Assembly: GCA_902702965.1 (NCBI GenBank) | Contig: CACRXP010000630.1 | Location: 285,806-349,805, forward strand | Length of the DNA stretch: 64,000 bases | DNA from: Spirometra erinaceieuropaei | Lineage: Eukaryota > Platyhelminthes > Cestoda > Diphyllobothriidea > Diphyllobothriidae | Reading direction: 5' to 3' | Shown: piece by piece, positions 58,201 through 64,000 of the stretch | Layout: the number at the start of each line of letters is the position of its first letter | How positions within the stretch are numbered: position 1 is the first letter of the stretch | Position numbers and translations under genes: made by a program | The notes under the pieces: model-generated | Seen by the model: only the letters and a program-made list of their open reading frames with translations | Database searches by the model: none | Told to the model about the DNA's origin: nothing

Positions 58201-61200
58201 TGATGGTTCTTTAAAGCAAGGTCTAACATGATTTTATATACCGTTTGGCAGATTCTAATAATTGAAATGAATACAAGGTTGTTAAATTATCATGGCACAT
58301 CAGCTCATTCTTCACTATAATGAATCTGGCTTATGTGAACCCGCAGCGACGCACCAATAGTCGTGGTCTGAAAGGCCGCCAACTGACAGGACGGCTCGAC
58401 CCCTTCTCCGAGCGAACAATGGTTCTCTCTCACTGTGGCCTTGCAGTGGGTGGCGTAAACTATGAAATACAAAATGACATTTAAAAATGCACTTTCGGCC
58501 AGAGATGTTGGTGAGAATTAAAAGTGTAAACCCACAGAAAAAAATAGAGAACGGAGCCCACTCTAATACGGCGTGGATGCTGATATTACTTTTATCAGTA
58601 GGGAAGATGTACGCGGAAATTAACGCATTCCGCCAAAGGCCTTGCGAAAACTCGCACTTCTGTTTTTTTTGATTATCCCAATGAGGCGCGAAACCCACTT
58701 CGCAGTTTGAGAGATGCGAATCAGGGACGTATAAACAAGCAGAAAACTAATAATCCATTGGCTAAGGAGAGCCACGTTGGGTGAAACGGCATGCGGCAGG
58801 CAAATTTGACACTAGCCTCAACCATAACCTTCTCCTTAACCCTTCTCTTTAAATTAACCTTAAATTTGGTCTTAGTCTTAATTCGTAATTCAGTCATTTC
58901 CTTTAGCTTAACCGGGAACGTAACCTTAAAATAAAATGCCTGCTTAAGCCAGGCAAGTTGATATTTTCCAATAATCGAAACTAGTCCCAACATATCTAAT
59001 CGTCGCTGGAATATTTACTTAAGCGGACATATGGTTGACTGTCATACAACAAATCTCCATGATATTTCAATCATGTCAGGATGCGGACTTTTGAATGCAC
59101 GTCTTTCCGACCATCTTCAGAAGTTCGACTTACTAAAAATTACTGCCTACGTAGCGTGTTTTTTTTTCATTTATTTTCGACCCATATAAAAAGCACACAC
59201 AGGAATATCTCCACTAGTGCTCCTATTGTAGCAAACGACTTCATCGTCAAGTTGCCAGTCCCAGAATGCACCCGCTTCGCCTTTTTCCACTTGTATTAAG
59301 ACCTGCTTTGCAGAAAGTCCACAAAAACGCCGCTTTAGTCTGCAATGCTCAGCAGAATAGCAAATCACTTGGATTTTAAGAAAAGTCCGGTTTTTTCCCG
59401 AAACACCTCATATCTTTGTCTAGTAGAAGAGCCTGAAGAGGTATTCCGCTTTAGAAGGAGATTTTATGTATCACACCATTCCAGCAATTGAGGAACACCA
59501 GTATGTAATGTGCAACGTCCTAAGTGCCCGGATTTTGGTCATCATGTTCCATGAGTTTTTTCATCACCAATAAGGAATAAGCACATTCATTGTCTCACGA
59601 TCATAGTCAAGACCAGCATCTTACTAACTTTATCATTATTAACCAATTTTAGTGTCGTTTTTTAATATTTGAATGTCTATTTTCTGTCAAACAGAGGAGT
59701 CCCATTCGATAATTGACTTGATACCACTTTTCGTACTGAGCCAATCCAATCCAAAAAATTTTTGGGTGTTGCTTTTTTGTACTTTCGCCACTAACTGTGG
59801 GGATGTGATGCTCTAAGTATATTAGACGGCGATGGATGAACACATTTTCTATCGCGGTTTTGATGCTCGACGCCTGTTTTGACTGACTTGGATGAAGTCG
59901 TTGTCACGAACGGTCTGCAGATTCGATAATTGCCTCAGTACCATTAGTCGTGCTGGGCCCATCCAATCCAAAAGTTTTCTGGGCGTTGGCAACTGTTTTT
60001 GGACTTTCAGCATTAACCATTGTGGACGGAGCTGTTGTCTAGGTCTCTGGTTCGGGTGCCGTGGAGTTATCACTTAGAAGCGGCTGCCCATTCTCATTGG
60101 CTTTTTTACCACCGGGTTTCTTCGTTTCTAGTTTTTTCTGATTTCCTCGTCGACTGCTGTCGGTTTGTTTTTTTTCGCTATTCGTTCTAGCTCAGCCGTA
60201 TCTGTTACAGAAGGTATTTCTGAAGAGCCTCTTGAGTGAGGTTCTGTTGCTTTACTCCTAGTTATTCTTTCAGTGGGGATATACGTATCGTATTGTCAAT
60301 TCAGAGGCCGAATCGCATTATTGGAAGCTAGTGAAGATCTGGAGCTTAGTGAAGATGGAGCAAAGGCAGAGCACCTTTCACAATTTTTAAGTCCATCTTT
60401 ACGAAGGAAAGTGCGTTTGTTCCCCCGACTGCGGCATAGTGGAAGGGCCAACAATTGTTCGCAAGGAACTTTTAACGCCGAATGGGTTCAAATTAACTGG
60501 GCCGGATGCCATACCGCTCAAATTGTTGAAGGAGCCCGCTGGGAACTATCTAAACCGAGATCCATGCTCTTCCAAACCTCGTTCAAAGCAGGCTATTTGC
60601 CCGCCGGTTGGAAATCAGCACGGATCACAGCACTTTATGAAGGCGGTAATAAGGTCTTAGCAAACAACTAAAGACCGATCAGCCTTACTTCAATTTGTAA
60701 AATGTGATCGAGATATTTCCTCTCCACCTTCACAAATGCCCTTCTAGATAATACAGTTCAAGATGTTGACAAACTTCAAGTCGTGCCCGATTTTCCGCGA
60801 TATTAGTTCTTAGGACCTGACTGTTAAGAAATATGGCACGGCTACAGAGGTGCAGGCAATAGCATAGGCAAGTAAAGTGTCCAACTATTCGCTCGCTAAA
60901 GCAGCCCTCGCCAACCCCGGCAGGGATTTTCAAATCTTCGGTGTTTTTTCTTCCTTATTTGAAGTGCTGGCCGAGTTTATCCCGGTGTACAACCCAGAAC
61001 TCAGTATCAGATCTTTCGCGCTGCAAGTGGTCTGTGCTGGGATTCCAGAGGGCCCAGACTGCCCGTCCCAATCTCGTATTCCAGTCTGGTAGATAGGTGA
61101 ACGCCGCCCATATGCGAATTCGTTTCTATTTCTGCACACTTATGGATATCATCAAATTTTGTCAATAAATTCGTCTTTCGACTGCATGTCCAAGGCAAGA

Positions 61201-63477
61201 ATTCGAACGTTGAATATGGGGCGGTAAGATGAGGTTATGTAGCCCTACCTGATGGACACAATACTGTTGGGGTTGGGGTTAGAGTGAGGGGTTAGGGCAA
61301 CTATTTTTCAACCACTCAAAGTACAATCGCGCATTCCAAATAGCTTTTCTTTTGCATACAACTACTTAATCTCGTCGCCTTTGTGTTCCACGGCCCCACC
61401 TGTAAAAAGCCCTATTAACACCGATCCCGAATTGGAGGTAAATGGGGTTTGTTTACTTCAGGTGGAGCTACAAAACCACATCTGACCTATGTGGCCTTAA
61501 ATGCGGACGTCCGTAGTGACATTAGTGTTAACTCCGGCAACTTGTCACCTTTGTGTCCACACTGAGAGTGGAGCCGCCTTCTCATCTTATCATGTGGGTC
61601 AGGTCGTCTCATCTGATGTGATCCTAGCTATATTGCTCGGCTTAGCCGCCCCTTCTACTGAAAAGCAGAGAAGGGGGCGGCCTTTTGCAAGGCATGTGCA
61701 CCGACCCAGTTCTGTGCACATTCCTGCACATGGTTAGCCGTTCTCCCTCTTCTGTGCGTCCTCTTTTCAATGAATTTCGCCTCTTTATTGTCAGATGTGA
61801 AGTCTGAAGCCTATGCTCTTGTGGCGGACCGTCTGCTTATCGTACAACTGGCCTCCTTTCTCGAGATCGTTCATGTCGTCATGGGTTGGGTCAGGAGCAG
61901 TACCTTAGCCACTACTTTACAGGTAGGTTGGTCTTTTAGTACGTCCGCTCCACTCTATTTTCGAGATCTAAGCCTCCATTTGCACCACGAGCTCATCGGT
62001 TGTAGCCACTGTAGTAATCCCCGATCCTTAGGCATTTCGATTTTGTCTATCTGCTTTCCTCTTTCTCATCAGACATCAGTATAAATCTGTATGCATCTAG
62101 AGTATAAACTGTAGAAGCATTCTCATGGCTTTCCTCGACACTTTTTGCATCGCGATAAACAGTTTATTCACCTCGAGGCCATTTTTAGCCGATCATGTCA
62201 CTTTGCCTCAAAACGATCAACAGGAGGGAATTTCGAGTCGACAATTTCCTCAAGGGATCTTTGTCGACAGTAAAGCTCCTAGTACAAAGGCTGGAGAGAA
62301 TATAAAACACTTACCGTGGTACTTGCGAAAAATCTGTAGTAAGCACGTTACGGATATGCTGTGACCAGCTGACATGTGGAAGCGCGCTTTAGACATAGCA
62401 AACAGCTTGTATTTGGTGTAGGCCTCATACTTCAGGGGAACAGATCTCACCCGTTTCTCCTTATATGCGCGTGTGACCTTGTCTTCTTCGTGGCCTGGAG
62501 GTCGAAATGTCTCCTCCCCTTTCCTGACACTTAATGCATTTTTAAACCTTCTCACTCAGCCTTCCTTTGCGTACATTTCTCTGCCTTTTCTCTTTGAATT
62601 ATAAAAACCATTCTTTTGACTCCAGGTCCTGGGACGCAACCTTGTCTTTTTCCTCATCTTGGTCCCTCATAAGGAGGTACAGGAGGATACGGCGGTCTTT
62701 ATCCTTTTCCTTGTCTGGAGTATGATAGAGCTGTTCAGGTGAGCTGACGTCAGTATCCTACTTCTGGAGTACTCCAGCATAGGTTTCCCTACTAGGGACC
62801 ATTTTTGCGCCTTCAACTATCGCGCTGTAGGTTCACAGTTGCACGCAGGACTTGAAAACCTTGGCTAAAATGCTGGCTCCCCGAGAGTTAGAGACGCGAC
62901 ACACCCCAGACTCAAGCAAAGTGCTATTTCTGTCTAAGTAATCGGAGATAAGAGGAACCTGCTCACGAAGTTCCCTTAGATGACGCTTTTGAATATTCCC
63001 TGATTCTGCTACTGTTCGGGGACCATAGTCTTTCGGGCATCTTTGCGGTACTTTTTGTCCATTACTTATGACTCGAATGGCCAGAGTGAATACTTCGCGA
63101 AAACAGCAGTTTACTTGGTTCCCGTCAACCTAATTGGAACGATAAGTTGTGGGGTAACCGAACATTTATCCGTCCCCCCTTGATCGTCGGTAGAGAAGCT
63201 CCAACTGCTAACTCTCTTTTGTTGTGTTCGGAGCTTATGCAAATCGGTGGTTGTGCCACGTAAAGATGGTGTGAAGTCAACCTGTTCCTCAGCAAACTAC
63301 AGTAGTATTCCAATCGACCTTTGGACTGTAAATCTACATGCTACTTGTGGGAGGTTGACTAGTGAGGCTACCGAAAACTTGCTTTTTTTTCACATTCAAT
63401 TGGTTGTCAGGCTCTAGTTAACAGTTCCTATTCCTTTTATGTGCTGGCATGCCATCGATGGCTGTCCACTTCTATGC
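45971..63477 (+). CDS. HACD3: HACD3-like very-long-chain 3-hydroxyacyl-CoA dehydratase with CS domain (partial; six exons)
   Basis: Join of 45971-46204, 55443-55506, 57354-57464, 61795-61922, 62626-62738 and tentatively 63425-63477. This ER membrane enzyme removes water from 3-hydroxyacyl-CoA in fatty-acid elongation. HACD3 differs from its relatives by an N-terminal CS (p23-like) domain. The order is the end of a CS domain (ending in PWLRTDFNRL), an acidic/coiled linker (HDEELALANAQEDWKEV), a first membrane segment (NPLVVYLLIYNIFQWAGYVF), then a long helical segment (LLIVQLASFLEIVHVVMG). It continues with LGRNLVFFLILVP and the family block FLVWSMIELF. Splice phases agree at every junction (0, 1, 1, 0, 2). 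The start of the CS domain is not found upstream, and the exon with the catalytic Tyr/Glu pair should lie beyond 64000. The introns hold foldbacks, a Helitron, SINE-like repeats and LINE scraps. Confidence 0.83.
46285..47262. repeat. Foldback element F1, intact palindrome
   Basis: Arms of about 430 bases, centred near 46765, are reverse complements of each other. For example, ctaagtgtgttttcaattcg on the left faces cgaataaaaacacatttt on the right, and aaaaagtacctttcggtttt faces aaaaccgaaagacactcgag. No coding capacity. Related copies are at 51235-54240, 17175-17815 and 59085-59300. It lies in intron 1 of the HACD3-like gene. Confidence 0.85.
47263..48439. other. Intron sequence, unassigned
   Basis: No recognised feature. 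Confidence 0.3.
48440..48640 (+). repeat. Dispersed repeat R2
   Basis: A copy with 'acgtccactgggtgccctac', then 'tgcgcgcgaattagttcata', then 'gacttgcgcagcac'. Diverged from the other copies. Confidence 0.65.
49010..49245 (-). mobile_element. RTE-type LINE endonuclease N-terminal fragment
   Basis: Minus strand: NAYSLSDNQLNKPERRKTL, then VELESYKADVAALSKTRF, then FGQGQLEVGVDNTSFW. It is the same protein block as the start of the RTE endonuclease at 30.03 kb (NVRSL..., KMDIVALGETHF, EQDQLLGVDAGYVFF). Truncated after about 75 residues. Confidence 0.78.
49246..50204. other. Intron sequence, unassigned
   Basis: Short ORFs only. Confidence 0.3.
50205..50295 (-). ncRNA. Family H repeat with damaged hammerhead core
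   Basis: On minus, the ctgatga position reads ctatga, so the core is lost. Helix II (ggg/ccc-type with gagcgag loop), gaaac and gtc remain (50242-50274). The downstream block matches the other copies (cagtgatcg). Confidence 0.5.
50296..51234. other. Intron sequence, unassigned
   Basis: The two overlapping + ORFs at 50413-51043 show no recognised domain. Confidence 0.3.
52078..52450 (+). repeat. Repeat X, two copies inside the Helitron helicase
   Basis: 52078-52250 (agaatcccagcggaagcagt through ttcaagtggagtccaagagt) and 52355-52450 (gcatccagtcgcgcccggaa through gcaagcccaagtagtg). They separate the main helicase block from its last motif. Confidence 0.65.
53165..53540 (+). repeat. Repeat X, third copy in the Helitron
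   Basis: gcatccagtcgtcacacccg, then aatcccagccgaagcggtga, then ttcaaatggagcccaagagt, then a G-rich tract and 'gtcaagtggccgcagcagtt'. The same blocks occur reversed in the gypsy insertion at 35803-36293. Confidence 0.65.
54241..55442. other. Intron sequence, unassigned
   Basis: Ends with the acceptor tttccgttccag at 55431-55442. Confidence 0.35.
55443..55506 (+). CDS. HACD3: HACD3-like exon: charged linker
   Basis: 64 bases encoding MRHDEELALANAQEDWKEVKN plus one base. Donor aatc|gtacgt. Phase 0 in, phase 1 out. The charged helical linker precedes the first membrane segment, as in animal HACD3. Confidence 0.75.
55700..56400 (-). repeat. Dispersed repeat R2, longest copy
   Basis: On minus the copy starts with the R2 signature (gcgtgtgaattagtttatgg and gcagacttgcgc at about 56165-56215). 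It extends about 450 bases further than other copies, through 'ggctgtaatgaccaaacaat' and 'gtcaagacaaccggagctgg'. No protein recognised. It could be an LTR or the 3' end of an unnamed retroelement. Confidence 0.6.
56420..56590 (+). repeat. Repeat R3, first copy
   Basis: atcattcttcacc..., then aacccaccacgacgcgccaa, then taatcgtagcctgg. Matched by 58300-58460. Confidence 0.6.
56591..57353. other. Intron sequence, unassigned
   Basis: No recognised gene. It ends with the acceptor ttacgttctcgcag. Confidence 0.35.
57354..57464 (+). CDS. HACD3: HACD3-like exon: first transmembrane segment
   Basis: Acceptor ctcgcag|tg, donor gctg|gtgagt. Phase 1 in, phase 1 out. Encodes (L)MSNPLVVYLLIYNIFQW and AGYVFVFGTLLSSWWTKGA, matching the LxxYNxxQxxGW/F membrane block of HACD proteins. 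Confidence 0.85.
57465..58299. other. Intron sequence, unassigned
   Basis: Short ORFs without recognised domains. Confidence 0.3.
58300..58460 (+). repeat. Repeat R3, second copy
   Basis: ctcattcttcactataatga, then aacccgcagcgacgcaccaa, then tagtcgtggtctg. Diverged from 56420-56590. Confidence 0.6.
58461..59084. other. Intron sequence with a weak CCTTAA-like stretch
   Basis: 58800-58930 is rich in ctaaccttaa-like words, possibly a very decayed telomere-like array. Nothing else seen. Confidence 0.3.
59085..59300 (+). repeat. Foldback F1, partial left arm
   Basis: Its translation-level and base pattern (FxxxSFRPxSxxxL, then the cat-ttt-cgaccc-tataaa block) resembles 51400-51540, the F1 left arm. 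The match is diverged. Confidence 0.45.
59700..60030. repeat. Pair of diverged 110-base direct repeats
   Basis: 59700-59805 and 59920-60030 share ttcgataattg, ccaatccaatccaaaa, tttttgggtgttg/ttttctgggcgttgg and a ctttcgccactaac/ctttcagcattaac block. They are spaced about 220 bases apart. Function unknown. Confidence 0.65.
60390..60790 (+). mobile_element. LINE reverse transcriptase fragment (CR1/jockey type)
   Basis: The frames read LTGPDAIPLKLLKEPAG, then LFQTSFKAGYLPAGWKSARI, then TALYEGGNKVLANN, a stop, RPISLTSICKM. This is the SPGPDxIPxxLLKE / LFxxSxxxGxxPxxWKxAxITPLYKGG / NYRPISLTS start of a non-LTR RT. Frameshifts and the lack of YxDD show it is a relic. Confidence 0.8.
60791..61259. 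other. Intron sequence, unassigned
   Basis: No recognised feature. Confidence 0.3.
61260..61510 (+). repeat. Relative of the telomere-like TIR element, truncated
   Basis: gttggggttggggttagagt near 61265, then about 120 bases on, ggtaaatggggtttgtttac and accacatctgacctatgtgg. The latter blocks match the interior of the element at 43709-44130 (gtttgcttactggggc and cacatctgacccatttggct). TIRs are not visible. Confidence 0.55.
61795..61922 (+). CDS. HACD3: HACD3-like exon: second/third membrane segment
   Basis: Acceptor ttattgtcag|at, donor ttacag|gtaggt. Phase 1 in, phase 0 out. Encodes DVKSEAYALVADRLLIVQLA, then SFLEIVHVVMGWVRSSTL and ATTLQ, matching the family pattern Q-x-xA-xLE-xxHxxxGxVxSxxxxTxxQ. 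Confidence 0.88.
61923..62625. other. Intron sequence, one unrecognised minus ORF
   Basis: The minus ORF at 62555-62250 (101 codons, charged N-terminal half) has no similarity that I can name. It ends next to an exon of the + gene, so it is probably chance. Confidence 0.3.
62626..62738 (+). CDS. HACD3: HACD3-like exon: LGRN...WSxIE segment
   Basis: Acceptor gactccag|gtc, donor ctgttcag|gtgagc. Phase 0 in, phase 2 out. Encodes VLGRNLVFFLILVPHKEVQE, then DTAVFILFLVWSMIELF. This covers the conserved LGRN turn and the WSxIEIFRY block that precedes the catalytic region in HACD/Phs1 proteins. Confidence 0.88.
62739..63424. other. Intron sequence, unassigned
   Basis: Ends in the candidate acceptor tagttaacag. 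Confidence 0.35.
63425..63477 (+). CDS. HACD3: HACD3-like candidate exon: YSFYVLAC segment
   Basis: After tagttaacag, phase 2 reading gives SYSFYVLACHRW. Family members read RYSFYMLTC here, so YSFY-x-L-x-C is a good local match. The junction inserts one residue and replaces the usual Arg, and an in-frame stop follows at 63486, so the 3' boundary (here a gt at 63478) is a guess. Confidence 0.45.
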
Positions 63478-64000
63478 GTGCACACTGACGACCTCTGGAA
63501 GTCGATGCGCCGCGATTTATCACGGCCCAAGTTTGTATCGTTAGTTGGATGGAGGCAACGTAATTGTGCTGCGACATTAGGTCCATCAGAAATCTCTGCT
63601 GTTGTTGAGCATGAATTTGGAATCGACACCGACATCACCTAACCTTATCTACCTCCCTGTCAACGCATGCGTCGTTCGGAATTGCTTGATTTCCTCTTTT
63701 AGACTAGACTATCATGACTGCTGAATATGCGTTATCTGACACTTTCCGCCCATATGCATTGTTATGCAAATAACGTCACTGTGCCTGCTTGCATGCTGTG
63801 ATCGAAACAAAAAGTGGCAGCAGGCAAAAATGAGACCAAGGAACTGCCTCCATATATTCAGTTTGGTGTTGGACGCAGACTTTTTCTCGGGTAAATACTA
63901 AGATAAAAGTGGAAGGCAATAAAGAACGGCCCCTATGCTTTCTAAGACAACCACCATAGAGCTCTGACGGAATGGGGTTCGCAAATTTTAGAGCCGAAGG
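63478..64000. other. Unassigned sequence at window end
   Basis: I found no YPxGxxxE catalytic exon. It presumably lies beyond the window. Confidence 0.3.

Noticed and set aside
62250..62555. 101-codon minus ORF as a host gene
   Set aside because: No recognisable domain, and it lies inside an intron of the HACD3-like gene. Chance cannot be excluded.
1..64000. CRISPR arrays, bacterial operons, rRNA genes
   Set aside because: No regularly spaced identical repeats, ribosome-binding sites or rRNA cores were seen. The gene structure is eukaryotic.

Overview
The window looks like TE-saturated nuclear DNA of a flatworm, most likely a large-genome tapeworm such as a diphyllobothriidean. That placement is an inference. 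It rests on genes split by long introns, on the mix of Penelope-like, RTE, CR1/jockey-like, Ty3/gypsy, Merlin and Helitron debris, and on TTAGGG-type degenerate arrays. There is no bacterial gene organisation, no CRISPR array and no rRNA. Two N gaps (22017-22664 and 42132-42803) interrupt the assembly.

Only two kinds of host gene can be supported. The first is a plasma-membrane-type Na+/H+ exchanger (SLC9 family). It is present twice as an intronless ORF: complete on + at 2384-4492, and on - at 24705-22665 where it runs into the first gap. The two copies sit in the arms of a long inverted duplication (1-about 4436 and 22665-27102) around an 18-kb spacer. The second is a HACD3-like (CS-domain) 3-hydroxyacyl-CoA dehydratase on +. 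I assembled it from six short exons between 45971 and about 63477, joined in compatible phases and separated by TE-filled introns. Its first exon(s) and the exon with the catalytic Tyr/Glu are not seen and presumably lie outside the visible sequence.

Layout: 1-4.5 kb, left arm with a gypsy RNase H fragment and the exchanger. 5-8 kb, rearranged Penelope-like (PLE) pieces. 8.3-8.9 kb, a LINE RT relic. 14.0-16.2 kb, the longest PLE (RT plus GIY-YIG), with a hammerhead ribozyme fold beside it at 16262-16306. 17-21 kb, a foldback element carrying a SINE, a PLE remnant bounded by 88-bp inverted repeats, and a SINE cluster. 22.7-27.1 kb, right arm. 30-32.2 kb, an RTE LINE split by a Merlin transposon with a clean 8-bp target duplication. 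32.8-39.4 kb, two tandem degenerate Ty3/gypsy elements. 41.7-44.1 kb, telomere-like arrays carried inside TIR elements around the second gap. 46-64 kb, the HACD3-like gene with foldback elements, a Helitron with recognisable ends, and other repeats in its introns.

The most interesting signals are the hammerhead-ribozyme-like motifs: one near-perfect fold at 16262, a dispersed family with a zero-loop helix III, and a pair in the inverted repeats of a PLE. Also notable are three nested insertions whose removal restores the interrupted host reading frame or the empty site, and the inverted exchanger duplication.
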